Source of the DNA: Plut-88900 sp963668115
GTDB lineage: Bacteria; Chloroflexota; Dehalococcoidia; Plut-88900
Direction: 5' to 3'
Assembly (NCBI GenBank): GCA_963668115.1
Contig: OY764147.1
Location: 248,001-312,000 of the forward strand
DNA length: 64,000 bases
Shown: positions 23,476 through 33,045 of the stretch, one piece after another
How the letters are laid out: each line of letters begins with the position of its first letter
Position numbering within the stretch: the first letter of the stretch is position 1
The notes under the pieces: model-generated
What the model was told of the DNA's origin: nothing
The model's input: only the letters and a program-made list of their open reading frames with translations
The model's database searches: none
Position numbers and translations under genes: made by a program

Positions 23476-25223
23476 AGGCGGAGAACCGGAACTATGCGAT
23501 GGCCGGGGCGCTTGTGGAGGGGCTGGCGGATGTGGGGTTGAGGGATGTGGTGATTTGTCCGGGATCTAGATCTGGCCCGCTGGCGGTCAGTTTTGCGCGG
23601 TGCAGTGCGGTCAAAACGCGGGTGCATTTGGATGAGAGGTCGGCGGGGTATTTTGCGCTGGGGATGGCGAAGGGGAGTAGGGGGCCAGTTGCCGTATTGA
23701 CGACTTCCGGGACAGCTACGGCTAACTTGTTGCCAGCGGTGATAGAGGCGCAGCTCACTGGGGTGCCACTGATTGTGATTACGGCAGACCGACCCCCGGA
23801 ACTAATTGGCTGGGGGGCAAATCAGACGATTGAGCAGACGGGGATATATGGGACGCACGTTAAGTGGTCAGTCGATCTGCCTGTGCCGGAGGCGGGAATG
23901 GATCTGGTGGGATATGCGTCGGCGGTGGGGAGGAGGGCTTATGCGACGGCGTCGGGATATCCATCTGGACCGGTGCATTTGAACGTGCCGTTTCGGGAGC
24001 CACTTGCACCGGTGGTTGTCGAAGGGGAGGAAGTGGAGTTGTCGGCGCGTGTTGGAATGCTGGATGGTGTGGTGTCGGCGACGGCGCCGGATGGGTGGGA
24101 GGCGGGGCGGGAGCTGGGGGCACGGGTGAAGGGTATAGGGCGGGGCATCATTGTTTGTGGGCCGCAGGACAAGGTTGGGCTGACGGAGGTGGTGTCGAGG
24201 GTGGGGAGAAGTCTCGGGTATCCGATACTGGCTGATCCCTTGTCGCAGGTCAGGTTTGGTAAGCACGATAGATCGCAAGTTGTGGACTGTTACGACCTGA
24301 TACTGAGGTATGAAGGTCTATGGGAGCGGCTAGAGCCGGAAGTGGTGATCAGGTTTGGGGCGTGGCCAACATCGAAATCGCTGGGGAGATTTCTGGCGAA
24401 GGCAAAGGGGGCCCGGCAGGTGCTGGTTACGGACAACGGTTGGGCAGACCCGAGCCACTTGGCTGCTGACGTAGTGCAGGGAGAGTCGGTCTCCTTTTGC
24501 CGGGGAGTGGTGTCGGGGGCAGACGGGACTAGAAAGGAGTCTTCTTGGCTTAGACGGTGGGTGAGTCTAGACCAATCCATCAATACAGGCATTGAGGGCC
24601 ATTTGGCGGATGTAGACGAGCTTTTCGAGGGTAAAGTATTTAGCGAACTACGGCAGCACCTGCCGGAGGGAGTGATTCTGTTTGCGGGAAATAGTACGCC
24701 GGTGCGAGACATGGACACATTCATGCCCGGCTCTTGCAAGTCGATCAGAGTTATGGGAAACCGAGGTGTGAGTGGGATTGATGGTGTGGTGTCGACGGCG
24801 CTGGGGTCGGGGGCCGGGGCGGAGGTGCCGGTGGTTGCGGTGGTCGGGGACCTGTCGTTCTTCCACGACATGACGGGTCTGCTGATGGCGAAGCACCCTG
24901 AGATAAACGCGACCATTGTCGTCGTGAACAATGACGGTGGCGGAATTTTTTCATTTCTGCCACAGGCAAAGTACGGCGACCATTTCGAAGAGGTCTATGG
25001 GACGCCCCACGGGCTGACATTTGAATCGGTGGCGGAGTTATATGGGCTGGATTACACACGGGTCGGGGATTGGGGGGAGTTTGGGGAGGCGGCCGGGCGG
25101 GGTGTGGGGACGAGGGGGACGTCCATAATTGAGGTACCTGGGTCCCGGGAGAGGAACGTTGTGTTGCACCGGGAGGCAACAGCGGCCGCTATGGAAGCTC
25201 TGCGAAGCGGAGACAGGAGCTAG
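23472..25223 (+). CDS. menD: SEPHCHC synthase (MenD)
   Basis: 583 residues, a ThDP-dependent enzyme adding the succinyl semialdehyde unit from 2-oxoglutarate to isochorismate. Visible: CPGSRSGPLAVSF, LDERSAGYFALGMAKGS (with the ThDP-activating Glu), LTTSGTATANLLPAVIEA, then in the C-terminal ThDP domain GNRGVSGIDGVVSTALG and the Mg2+ motif GDLSFFHDMTGLL to NNDGGGIFSFLPQ. It overlaps menF by 4 bases and is 2 bases from menH. Confidence 0.95.
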   Translation: MKAENRNYAMAGALVEGLADVGLRDVVICPGSRSGPLAVSFARCSAVKTRVHLDERSAGYFALGMAKGSRGPVAVLTTSGTATANLLPAVIEAQLTGVPLIVITADRPPELIGWGANQTIEQTGIYGTHVKWSVDLPVPEAGMDLVGYASAVGRRAYATASGYPSGPVHLNVPFREPLAPVVVEGEEVELSARVGMLDGVVSATAPDGWEAGRELGARVKGIGRGIIVCGPQDKVGLTEVVSRVGRSLGYPILADPLSQVRFGKHDRSQVVDCYDLILRYEGLWERLEPEVVIRFGAWPTSKSLGRFLAKAKGARQVLVTDNGWADPSHLAADVVQGESVSFCRGVVSGADGTRKESSWLRRWVSLDQSINTGIEGHLADVDELFEGKVFSELRQHLPEGVILFAGNSTPVRDMDTFMPGSCKSIRVMGNRGVSGIDGVVSTALGSGAGAEVPVVAVVGDLSFFHDMTGLLMAKHPEINATIVVVNNDGGGIFSFLPQAKYGDHFEEVYGTPHGLTFESVAELYGLDYTRVGDWGEFGEAAGRGVGTRGTSIIEVPGSRERNVVLHREATAAAMEALRSGDRS

Positions 25224-25225
25224 CC

Positions 25226-26092
25226 GTGGCCCTGGTACCTGTGAATGGAATCGAGCTGAACGTCGAGGTGCAGGGGCAGGGAATGCCAGTATTCATGCTG
25301 CATGGATTTACTGGAGACATTACGACTTGGCAGCCTTTGGCGGACACTCTATCCAAGCAATACATGACCGTGCTCGTGGACCTGATCGGGCATGGGAGGT
25401 CGGATGCGCCGCAAGACCCGGAACGGTATTCAATGAAGCAGTGTGTGGAGGACATGCTGACACTGGCAGACCGGCTTGGTATTGAGGAGGCGGTGTGGAT
25501 AGGATATTCGATGGGGGGCCGGGTTAGCCTATGCCTGGGAGTAACGGCGCCGGGGAAGTGCCGTGCGTTGGTGCTGGAGGGGGCGTCGGGGGGGATTGAG
25601 GACGAAGTTGAGAGGGAGGCCAGGGTACTGGCTGACAGAACGTTGGCGAAACGGATAGAGGAGGAGGGGGTGGGGTGGTTTGTCGACTACTGGGAGTATC
25701 AGGAAATGTTTGCAAGCCAGACGAGGCTGGATGACGAGACGAGATTAAGATTGCGAAGGCAGAGGCTCGGGAATCGGGTGACGGGGCTGGCGAACAGCCT
25801 GAGGGGGATGGGGACGGGAGTCCAGCCGAGCGTTTATGGCAAATTATCGAGTTTTGACAGACCTGCATTGTTCCTGGCAGGGGAGGAAGACAGGAAGTTT
25901 GTGGAGGTGGGTAGGTGGATGAGCGAGTTGACGCCAAAGGGGAAGTTCGAGTCGATCAGCGATGCGGGGCACTGCGCGCACCTAGAGAACCCTCAGCAGT
26001 TTCGCGAAAAGGTCTTCGATTTCTTGGAGGCACTGGAATCCGCGCCTAGACGTGAGCCCGTCCGCGGGGCCCGAGGGAGAAGCGTTGTATAG
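25226..26092 (+). CDS. menH: SHCHC synthase (alpha/beta hydrolase MenH)
   Basis: 288 residues from GTG. Alpha/beta hydrolase fold: MLHGFTGD oxyanion region, nucleophile elbow GYSMGG with Ser95, acid Asp in GEEDRKF and His in DAGHCAHLENP. It eliminates pyruvate from SEPHCHC to give 2-succinyl-6-hydroxy-cyclohexadiene carboxylate. The position directly after menD supports MenH over a generic hydrolase. Its last 47 bases overlap the tail of menC on the opposite strand. Confidence 0.88.
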   Translation: MALVPVNGIELNVEVQGQGMPVFMLHGFTGDITTWQPLADTLSKQYMTVLVDLIGHGRSDAPQDPERYSMKQCVEDMLTLADRLGIEEAVWIGYSMGGRVSLCLGVTAPGKCRALVLEGASGGIEDEVEREARVLADRTLAKRIEEEGVGWFVDYWEYQEMFASQTRLDDETRLRLRRQRLGNRVTGLANSLRGMGTGVQPSVYGKLSSFDRPALFLAGEEDRKFVEVGRWMSELTPKGKFESISDAGHCAHLENPQQFREKVFDFLEALESAPRREPVRGARGRSVV

Positions 26093-27139
26093 CGTCGGGG
26101 TCAAGCGAGATGCCGAGGCCGGGGGAGTTGGGGGTGGGGAGGAAGCCGTTGGTCGGTGTGATAGGAGTCTGGAGGAGGTCGTGGGTGAGTAGGGAGCCTG
26201 TGGCAAGGCCGCAGGCATGGGGAAGGTCCAGCGCGGCGGAGAGATGGGTCGCGGCGGCCAAGCCAACGCCGGCCTCCAGTGAGGATGTAAGGACGACGCT
26301 GAGACCTTTGGTGCGGGCGTGGTCGATGATGGAACGGGCGACTAAGATACCGCCTACTCTTGCAAGCTTTAGTACAAGGAGGTCTACGGAGTTAGAGTCG
26401 ACGAGGGCTTGGGCGCGCTGTGGATTTTCGACGGACTCATCGGCAGCGATGGGGATAGGGGAAGTGCTGCGAATACGGAAGAGGGTTTCAGGGTCGGCGG
26501 GGGTCACTGGCTCTTCGATGAACTCGGGGAGTACTTGGCGAGGCGTTGGAGAGCGAGGGCGGCCCGGGGCTCGGGCCAGGCCTGGTTGGCGTCGAGGCGG
26601 AGCTTGACGGAGCGGCCGACGTTTTGGCGGACGCGGGAGATGGCTTCTTCGTCGAGACCCGGGTCTCGACCCCCTACCTTGAGCTTGATTGTGCGAAAAC
26701 CTTGCTCGGCAGCTTTGATAGCGAGGTTCTCTGTTTCAGCGGGCGTCGCCTCGCCGATGACTGCGTTGACCTCGACGGGCTTGGGGACGCCGCCCAGGAA
26801 CTCTGCCAGCGACTTGCCTTCGGACTGGGCAAGGCAGTCAAAGGCGGCAGTTTCGAGGGCGAAGGCGAGGGGTGGGGGAGGTACTGCCGACAGTGGTGCG
26901 GAAGCAAGGGGTCGATTCAGCAGGGCCGGGGCGACGGTCTCAAGGGCTGTGGCGATGAACCGCAGCGAAGAGTGGCCGCGGACCAGGGCGGCAGGGGCTT
27001 CCCCTATGCCAACGAGTCCATTGTCAGTCTCAAGCCGTACGATGAGGCTGTAACGGGTGTCGATGTGAGAAGTGGACGTACGGAAGGGTATCTTGAACGG
27101 GACGCCTACGGTCTGCCATTCGATGGCACTGATTAACAT
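26046..27139 (-). pseudogene. menC: o-Succinylbenzoate synthase, interrupted by a single-base frameshift
   Basis: Enolase-superfamily MenC dehydrates SHCHC to o-succinylbenzoate. The first frame (27139-26504) gives the N-terminal capping domain, KLKV (catalytic Lys pair) and LRLDANQAW. The second (to 26046) gives IEEP, IPIAADESV, LLVLKLARVGG and the C-terminus. Between AAG at 26534-26536 and the codon ending at 26531 one base is missing, so the frame runs into a TGA 8 codons later. All superfamily catalytic residues are present when the frames are joined. It is either a sequencing/assembly error or a recent lesion. It lies on the strand opposite to menFDH and menBA. Confidence 0.85.
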
Positions 27140-27208
27140 TACCGGAAGGCGAGGCTGTCCGGCACGCTGATGCGTCGGGGCTCAAATGGAAGGAATTTCG
27201 GAGGGAGC

Positions 27209-28012
27209 ATGAGTTCGACCTACACGGACATCATATACGAAAAGGGTGATGGAATCGCCAAGATCACCATCAACAGGCCGGAGGTCCTGAACGCGTTCCG
27301 GCCTCGCACGATAGACGAGATGGTGGACGCGTTCAAGGATGCGTGGTTCGACGAGCAGGTGGGGGTGGCAGTGTTGACGGGGGTCGGGGACCGAGCGTTT
27401 TGCTCTGGGGGCGACCAGAGGTTGAAGGGGCCGGGCGGGTATCGGGACGACTCGGGATCGACGAGGATGCAGGTACTGGAACTGCACCGGACGATGCGGT
27501 CCATTCCGAAACCCGTGATCGCGATGGTGAACGGTTATGCCATCGGCGGGGGTCACGTGCTTCACGTGCTATGCGATCTGACGATAGCGAGCGAGAACGC
27601 GATATTCGGGCAGACGGGGCCGAAGGTCGGGAGCTTTGACGGGGGTTTCGGTGCGGTGTATTTGGCGCAGATCATCGGGGAGAAGAAAGCGCGGGAATTC
27701 TGGTTCATGTGCCAGCAATACTCGGCCAAAGAGGCGGAGGCGATGGGACTGGTGAACAAGGTCGTGCCCCGGGAGGAGTTGGAGGCCGAGACGGTACGAT
27801 GGTGCAAGGAAATGCTAAAGAAAAGCCCGACCGCCCTGAGGATGCTGAAGGCGTCCTTCAATGCCGCTACGGACTGGGTATACGGGCTTCAGGCGGTGGC
27901 CCACGGCGCCAACAGCCTCTTCTATGGCACGGAAGAAGCGCTGGAGGGGAGCAACGCATTTCTTGAGAAACGGCCACCGGACTTTTCGCTGTACAGGCAC
28001 ATGCCCTGGTAG
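27209..28012 (+). CDS. menB: 1,4-dihydroxy-2-naphthoyl-CoA synthase
   Basis: 267 residues from MSSTYTDIIYEKGDG, with GAGGGAG just upstream; an in-frame Met at 27170 lacks similarity. Crotonase-fold enzyme cyclising o-succinylbenzoyl-CoA. It has the oxyanion segment AFCSGGDQRLKG, then GYAIGGGHVLHVLCDLTIA, and the MenB-specific block GQTGPKVGSFDGGFGA followed by KKAREFWFMCQQYSA, which separates MenB from other enoyl-CoA hydratases. menA follows after 16 bases. Confidence 0.95.
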   Translation: MSSTYTDIIYEKGDGIAKITINRPEVLNAFRPRTIDEMVDAFKDAWFDEQVGVAVLTGVGDRAFCSGGDQRLKGPGGYRDDSGSTRMQVLELHRTMRSIPKPVIAMVNGYAIGGGHVLHVLCDLTIASENAIFGQTGPKVGSFDGGFGAVYLAQIIGEKKAREFWFMCQQYSAKEAEAMGLVNKVVPREELEAETVRWCKEMLKKSPTALRMLKASFNAATDWVYGLQAVAHGANSLFYGTEEALEGSNAFLEKRPPDFSLYRHMPW

Positions 28013-28028
28013 CAGGTGAGTAAATGGC

Positions 28029-28937
28029 ATGGTAAATCGGACTGTTAACTACGGTCGGGCGTGGTTCTGGGCGTCGAGGCCGTTTTCGCTGAGTGCGGCG
28101 GTGGTGCCGGTGCTGGTCGGGAGTGCGGTGGCAGCAGAGCAGGTAAACATGGATTGGCTTCTGTTCGCCTTTGCGCTGGTGGGGTCGCTGGCGATCCAGA
28201 TCGGGACGAACCTGACGGACGAATATGCAGACCACCGTCGGGAGGGGGGGCAAGCGAAGTTTCCTGCGCCGCACAAGGTGCTGGCCCGGGGGTTGCTGAC
28301 AGAGAAAGAAGTGCTGGCCGGGTGCATCGTGACGTTTGCAATCGGGATAGGGATGGGATTGTACATAGTCACGGAGGTCGGGTGGCCGATACTGGCTGTG
28401 GGTCTGGGGAGCGTGTTCGTGGCGGTGTTCTACAGCGCGGGTCCCAAGCCCCTGGGGGACACGGGTTTGGGTGAGGCAACCGTATTCTTCTTCATGGGAC
28501 CGTTGATGGTGGTGGCGGCATACTACGTTCAGACGCAGGAGCTGGCGTGGACGCCGTTTTGGGCGTCGATGCCGGTGGCGTTCCTGGTGACGGCGATCCT
28601 ACACTGCAATAACCTGCGGGACGTGGATGAGGATAGAGAGAGCGGAAAGAGGACATTCGTTACGATGCTGGGGCCGGGGGCGGGGCAGGTGATATACGTC
28701 GGGTTCCTGGCGGCGTCATATGGGAGTATGGTGATACTGTCGGTGATTGGGGTGGTGTCGATATGGGGTTTGGTGGGATTGGCATCTCTGGTTTGGGCTT
28801 ACCTGGCGATCAGAAGGGTGTTGACAGGAAAGGACCGCCGAGAGATGAGCATGGGGCTTGTGAAGACGGCGAAGCTGCACGGACAGTCGGGGATGCTGTA
28901 TGCAGCGGGGTTGGGCGGGGCGGTGGTGTTCGGGTAG
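28029..28937 (+). CDS. menA: 1,4-dihydroxy-2-naphthoate polyprenyltransferase
   Basis: 302-residue UbiA-superfamily membrane enzyme with about eight to nine hydrophobic segments. The two Asp-rich prenyl-diphosphate/Mg2+ motifs are NLTDEYADHRREG (about 62-74) and NNLRDVDEDRESGKRT (about 197-212). It attaches the isoprenoid tail to dihydroxynaphthoate in the membrane. It is the last gene of the menB-menA unit; the methyltransferase (menG/ubiE), menE and menI are not in this window. Confidence 0.92.
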   Translation: MVNRTVNYGRAWFWASRPFSLSAAVVPVLVGSAVAAEQVNMDWLLFAFALVGSLAIQIGTNLTDEYADHRREGGQAKFPAPHKVLARGLLTEKEVLAGCIVTFAIGIGMGLYIVTEVGWPILAVGLGSVFVAVFYSAGPKPLGDTGLGEATVFFFMGPLMVVAAYYVQTQELAWTPFWASMPVAFLVTAILHCNNLRDVDEDRESGKRTFVTMLGPGAGQVIYVGFLAASYGSMVILSVIGVVSIWGLVGLASLVWAYLAIRRVLTGKDRREMSMGLVKTAKLHGQSGMLYAAGLGGAVVFG

Positions 28938-28939
28938 GT

Positions 28940-30169
28940 TCAGCCACCCCGGGCTAGTTGTTTCAGGTTGGTGGACTCGTCGGAGAGGGAGGAGGCGTCG
29001 ACGGGGGTCTTCTGGCCGATGAGGGTGCGGGTGGGCCTGATGTCGCGGAAGTTGTTGACGACGAGGGCACCGTGGACCGAGCCGTCCTTCAGGTAGAAGG
29101 CGGTAAACTTCTCCTCATCGGGGTTGCCACGGATGGCGATTTCGTCCCATTCAGCAGCGTGGCCGAGGTACTGGATGTTGAGATCGTATTGGTCCGACCA
29201 GAAGTAGAGAGTGGGGGCGTAGGGCTCGGGGGCGCCGAGCATGGACTTTGCCGCAGCAGCACCCTGGTTGAGAGCGTTGTCCCAGTGTTCAACACGGAGT
29301 CGGTGGCCGAGACCCGGGTGGTACCAGTTGGCGATGTCTCCGGCAGCATAGATGTCGGGGTGGGATGTCTGACAGGACTCGTTGATCAGGATGCCGCCGT
29401 CGACCTGGAGGCCGGCGGACTGGGCGAGGGAGGTGTCGGGTGCGATACCTACACCGATTACAACGAAATCACAGTCGATTGCATTGCCGTGGTCGGTGAT
29501 GACCTGCTCAGCGTGGGCATTACCACGGATTTCGGAAATGCCTTCGCGCAGCCACAGGTCAATGCCCCGGCTGGTGTGGAGGTTAGCATAGACGGCGCCC
29601 ATCTCTTCGCCAAGAATGTGGGCCATGGGCTGGGGTTGGATTTCGAGCACGGTGACCTCAAGGCCGGCGGTCTTGCAGACGGCGGCGACCTCGGAGCCGA
29701 TGAATCCGGCTCCTACAATGACAACCTTGGAGGCGCCGTTCATGGCTTGGGCGATGGCCCGGGAGTCATCGATGGTGCGGAGGTAGTGGACACCTTCAAG
29801 GTCCGAGCCGGGGATGGGGAGAGTTTTGACTCGAGAGCCGGTGGCTAGGAGGAGCTTGTCGAAGCGGAGGGATTCTCCGTTGGCGAGAGTCACGGTTTTG
29901 GAGGACGGGTCCAGGGCGGTGGCTTCGGTGCCGAGGTGAAGTTCAATGGACTGCTCGGCGTAGAAGTCCTCGGGCTTGAAAAATAGCTTCTCTTCCTCTT
30001 TCGCGCCGCTGAGGAATTCCTTGGATAGGGGAGGCCGATCATAGGGGCGGTGGGGTTCGGCCCCGACGAGGTGGACTTCGCCATCGAAACCCTGCTTTCG
30101 GAGGGTCTCGGCGGCTGTGCCGCCCGCTATTCCTGCGCCGACGATCACATAGGACTTCTGTTGTGCCAT
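28940..30169 (-). CDS. FAD-dependent oxidoreductase, ferredoxin reductase/NDH-like
   Basis: 409 residues from MAQQKSYVIVGAGIAGG; a Met 30 codons further up lies beyond a good extended -10. It is a two-dinucleotide-fold pyridine nucleotide:disulfide oxidoreductase: FAD site GAGIAGGTAAETLRKQG, NAD site VIVGAGFIGSEVAAVCKTAG, and the late IYAAGDIANW FAD-contact motif. It resembles the reductase component of dioxygenase or P450 electron chains (ferredoxin or rubredoxin reductase). No active-site disulfide is seen. It converges on menA with a 2-base gap. Confidence 0.88.
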   Translation of the reverse strand: MAQQKSYVIVGAGIAGGTAAETLRKQGFDGEVHLVGAEPHRPYDRPPLSKEFLSGAKEEEKLFFKPEDFYAEQSIELHLGTEATALDPSSKTVTLANGESLRFDKLLLATGSRVKTLPIPGSDLEGVHYLRTIDDSRAIAQAMNGASKVVIVGAGFIGSEVAAVCKTAGLEVTVLEIQPQPMAHILGEEMGAVYANLHTSRGIDLWLREGISEIRGNAHAEQVITDHGNAIDCDFVVIGVGIAPDTSLAQSAGLQVDGGILINESCQTSHPDIYAAGDIANWYHPGLGHRLRVEHWDNALNQGAAAAKSMLGAPEPYAPTLYFWSDQYDLNIQYLGHAAEWDEIAIRGNPDEEKFTAFYLKDGSVHGALVVNNFRDIRPTRTLIGQKTPVDASSLSDESTNLKQLARGG

Positions 30170-30202
30170 TTCACTATTCTCGTAACTGGATTTAGCATCG
30201 GA

Positions 30203-30211
30203 AGTATAGCA
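30203..30211 (-). promoter_or_regulatory. Extended -10 promoter of the FAD oxidoreductase
   Basis: On the - strand TGCTATACT (TATACT at 30203-30208) lies about 34 bases before the ATG. No clear -35. Confidence 0.45.
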
Positions 30212-30312
30212 TTGAGCGCTGACGATTCCGCGGTGCGCCCGTGCAAGGGATGACGACAACGTATAAAGTATGGCGCGCAGTCCGAGCAGATGGATAAGGA
30301 ACCGTTTGAGGT

Positions 30313-31332
30313 ATGGAATTCAAGAGCATTTTGAGATTAGGCACGGCGGTGGCGATTGTTGCGCTGGTGGGCGTGGGGTGCCTGCCACAGGCGGCGACGC
30401 CCACGCCGCTGCCGGTAGTGATTCCGGGAGAAACGCCACCGATGGTAGTGAAACTAGAGATGGAGGTGCTTGCGCCCACGCATTTGGAGTCGGATGGAGA
30501 GAATGTATGGGTGTCGAGTGTCGGCACGCCTGGGCAGTTGAACACAATGGTACAAAGGTTTGGACTGGACGGTACGGATCTGGGGAGCGTTGAAATCGGA
30601 AGTACGCCCGGGCCGATACTCTTTGATGGAGAGAACGTTTGGGTGGCGGAACTGGGTACACCCAATGAGCCGGGAAGTTCGGTGTTCAAGCTGTCGGGGG
30701 AGGGGGTGGAGCTGGGGGTATACGAGGCGGGCACTTTGCCGTTTGCAATGACGTACGACGGCGAATCTCTGTGGGTTGTGAATCCTACAGAGGATACGGT
30801 AACGAAGATATCAAGCGAGGGGGTGAAGCTGGCGAGCTTTGGGGTAGGGGACGGACCATCTGCGGTGACGTACGACGGAGAGCATGTGTGGGTTACGAAT
30901 ATGGGGTCTCCGGAGTCTGAGGGAAGCACGGTGCAGAAGTTAGACGAAGAAGGCAGGATAGTGGCGGAGTACGAGGTCGGGCTCAGGCCGATTGCTATGG
31001 CCTTCGACGGGAACAGCATGTGGATTGCCAACAGCGGGCCACTGGAGGACGATCAGGCGGACTCGGTGACGCGGTTGGGGTTGGACGGGCGTCGGTTGGG
31101 AGAGTTCAGGGTCGGGAACGGGCCGGTGGACATACTGTATGACGGGGAGAGCGTCTGGGTTGCGAATGCGGGGAGCAGCACGGTTATGAGGTTGTCCACT
31201 ACGGGCTTGACGCTGGGGGTGTTCGACGTGGAGTCGGGGCCGGTGTCGCTGGCTTTTGACGGGAAGGACGTGTGGGTGGCGAGCCTGGAGGGGAATAGAC
31301 TGTCGAAAGTTGTGTTGTCGGGTGGGGGGTAG
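30313..31332 (+). CDS. Lipoprotein with a seven-bladed beta-propeller
   Basis: 339 residues. The signal segment LRLGTAVAIVALVGVGC ends in a lipobox Cys (residue 23), followed by a Pro/Thr linker. The rest is seven repeats of about 40 residues, each with a (D)G(E/N)xxWV core: ENVWV, ENVWV, ESLWV, EHVWV, NSMWI, ESVWV, KDVWV. This resembles YncE/virginiamycin-B-lyase-like propellers. A surface binding or sensing role is plausible; no catalytic residues can be assigned. It is monocistronic. Confidence 0.85.
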   Translation: MEFKSILRLGTAVAIVALVGVGCLPQAATPTPLPVVIPGETPPMVVKLEMEVLAPTHLESDGENVWVSSVGTPGQLNTMVQRFGLDGTDLGSVEIGSTPGPILFDGENVWVAELGTPNEPGSSVFKLSGEGVELGVYEAGTLPFAMTYDGESLWVVNPTEDTVTKISSEGVKLASFGVGDGPSAVTYDGEHVWVTNMGSPESEGSTVQKLDEEGRIVAEYEVGLRPIAMAFDGNSMWIANSGPLEDDQADSVTRLGLDGRRLGEFRVGNGPVDILYDGESVWVANAGSSTVMRLSTTGLTLGVFDVESGPVSLAFDGKDVWVASLEGNRLSKVVLSGGG

Positions 31333-31390
31333 TCCGCTACAGGGTGAGTGATACAATGAGTACACCGATTGCAATAACGGAGGCTCTTTT

Positions 31391-31618
31391 ATGGCGACAT
31401 CCATTCGTTTGTCCGCCGAAACTGAAGAGAGGCTAGCATTTCTTGCCTCTCAGACAGGGCGCACCAAGGCGTTCTATCTGTGAGAGCTAATTAAGCGCGG
31501 ATTAGAAGATATAGAAGATTACTATCTGGCTGTTGACGTTCTCGAGCGCATTCGCAAAGGTGAGGTGCGCGTGTATTCTTACGCCAAAGTCAGGAGAGAT
31601 CTTGGCTTGGACGATTGA
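31391..31618 (+). pseudogene. RelB-family antitoxin with in-frame stop
   Basis: Starts ATG with ACGGAGG upstream. It encodes a ribbon-helix-helix antitoxin N-terminus (SIRLSAETEERLAFLASQTG, then AFYL), then TGA at 31481-31483, then continues in frame ELIKRGLEDIEDYYLAVDV to a stop at 31616-31618. The usual residue after FYL is Arg, so CGA to TGA (one transition) explains the stop. The 75-codon total and its overlap with the RelE frame fit a type II toxin-antitoxin pair. A+T-rich compared with its neighbours. Confidence 0.75.
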
Positions 31619-31867
31619 ATATTCTGACATTGCAGAAGATCAACTCAAGAAACTTGATAGACAAATTGCCCACCGTATCGTTGATTATATGGAGCGGCGA
31701 GTGGCCCATTCAGGCGACCCACGTTCAGTGGGCCATGCCCTAAGTGGTCCTTTGGTGGGTGTGTGGTGCTATAGGGTCGGAAGTATCGGGTACTATGTGA
31801 TCTCCAGGACAATGTCCTTCGCATCCTGATATTGAGAGTGGCGAGGCGGGACGAAGCGTATCAGTAA
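31602..31867 (+). pseudogene. RelE-family toxin, frameshifted
   Basis: A TTG start inside the end of the antitoxin gives LAWTIEYSDIAEDQLKKLD, typical of RelE mRNA interferases. The frame breaks at about 31780 (one base missing after RVG); the next frame supplies KYRVLCDLQDNVLRILILRV and ends at TAA 31865-31867. Joined, the protein would be about 88 residues, normal length, with the usual C-terminal R and Y. Both partners are broken, so the module looks dead. Confidence 0.75.
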
Positions 31868-31872
31868 GTCGG

Positions 31873-33045
31873 CTAAATTCCCCTGTCGGCGACTAGTTTG
31901 TGGTAGCCGTATTGGGTTGTGAGGGGCTTGGTGAAGCGGTCGGGTTTGAGCTGTTCGATGTTGGTGGGGAGGGGGCGGTCGAAGACGAGGTCGGCGATTA
32001 TCTTGCCGAGGTAGGCGCTGCAGAGGATGCCGGGGAGAGTAACGGCAGCGTAGAGGCCGCCCCATCCAGGCACTTCACCGAGGACGGTTATGCCATCGGC
32101 GGGGTTTGGCCGGGGGCCGGCGAGGTGTTCGACTAATTCCGCATCTTCGATGAAGGGCATCATGCGGGAGGCGCGTTCTAGGATACCCTGTCGGGCCTCA
32201 GCGGTGGCGATGTTGTCGAACTTGTCCGGTTCCGCGGTTGTGCCGGCGTAGATGAGGCCATTGGCCCGGCGGTGGAGGTAGACGGGGAGCTCCTCTCCGT
32301 CTTCGGAGGTCTCGTAACTGGCGACCCAATAGGGCCAGTAGTCCTCATCATCCTTGCGAAGGGTGAGGAGGTCGCCCTTCATACCTCCAATTTCAAGGGG
32401 GAAGCCGGTCCATTCTTTGGCCTTGCCGGTCCAGGCGCCCATGGCGAGGACTGCGCCATCGCAGCCTATGGTCCCGACTGAAGACTCGACGCCCGTGATC
32501 TTACCACCAGACTGGACGAGACCCGTAGCCTGACCGATTACGACTTCCCCGCCCCGGTTCTCTGCGGCCTTGGCGTAGGCGAGGGTGGTGCGATAGGCGT
32601 CGAGCTGGCCTGCAGCTTCTTCAAGCATACCACCTAAGATGGGCTCGGCGAGACGGGGCTCGATGCGGCGGATGTCTTCGGCGGTGAGCATGGCCTGGCC
32701 AGATGTCGGGCCCCATTCGAGCATGTAGTCCCAGGTGGGCTGGCTTCGGGCGACCTCCATCCAGGGCATCTCACGCATCATGATGTCGATGCCGGACTGC
32801 TCAGCGACATCAGGGACGACGTATTTCAGGAACCGGACGGCGCGGCGCATGAAGTCGGCGTGGAATGGGGGCTCGATCCAGTGAAGGGGGACTCCAAAGG
32901 CCCCCGCCCCGTGCCCCGAGGCCCCGCTGCCCAGGGCATCGCGCTCCAGTATGATGACTTTGGCCCCGGCCTCGGCGAGGAAATGTGCGCATGACGCGCC
33001 TACGATTCCCCCGCCTATGACTACGATGTCCGCTTTGTGTGGCAA
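31873..33045 (-). CDS. FAD-dependent oxidoreductase, DAO/glycine-oxidase-like (copy 1)
   Basis: 390 residues from TTG with AAGGAG 6 bases upstream (CAAGGAGCCCAAATTG). N-terminal GGGIVGASCAHFLAEAG is the FAD Rossmann motif; DALGSGASGHGAGAF and the late HLAGPRPNPADGITVLGEVPG and GILCSAYLGKIIADL blocks mark the D-amino-acid/sarcosine oxidase family. The amine or hydroxy-acid substrate is unknown. The paralogue at 33562-34734 is near-identical, including its TTG start and ribosome-binding site: a recent tandem duplication. Confidence 0.9.
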   Translation of the reverse strand: MPHKADIVVIGGGIVGASCAHFLAEAGAKVIILERDALGSGASGHGAGAFGVPLHWIEPPFHADFMRRAVRFLKYVVPDVAEQSGIDIMMREMPWMEVARSQPTWDYMLEWGPTSGQAMLTAEDIRRIEPRLAEPILGGMLEEAAGQLDAYRTTLAYAKAAENRGGEVVIGQATGLVQSGGKITGVESSVGTIGCDGAVLAMGAWTGKAKEWTGFPLEIGGMKGDLLTLRKDDEDYWPYWVASYETSEDGEELPVYLHRRANGLIYAGTTAEPDKFDNIATAEARQGILERASRMMPFIEDAELVEHLAGPRPNPADGITVLGEVPGWGGLYAAVTLPGILCSAYLGKIIADLVFDRPLPTNIEQLKPDRFTKPLTTQYGYHKLVADRGI

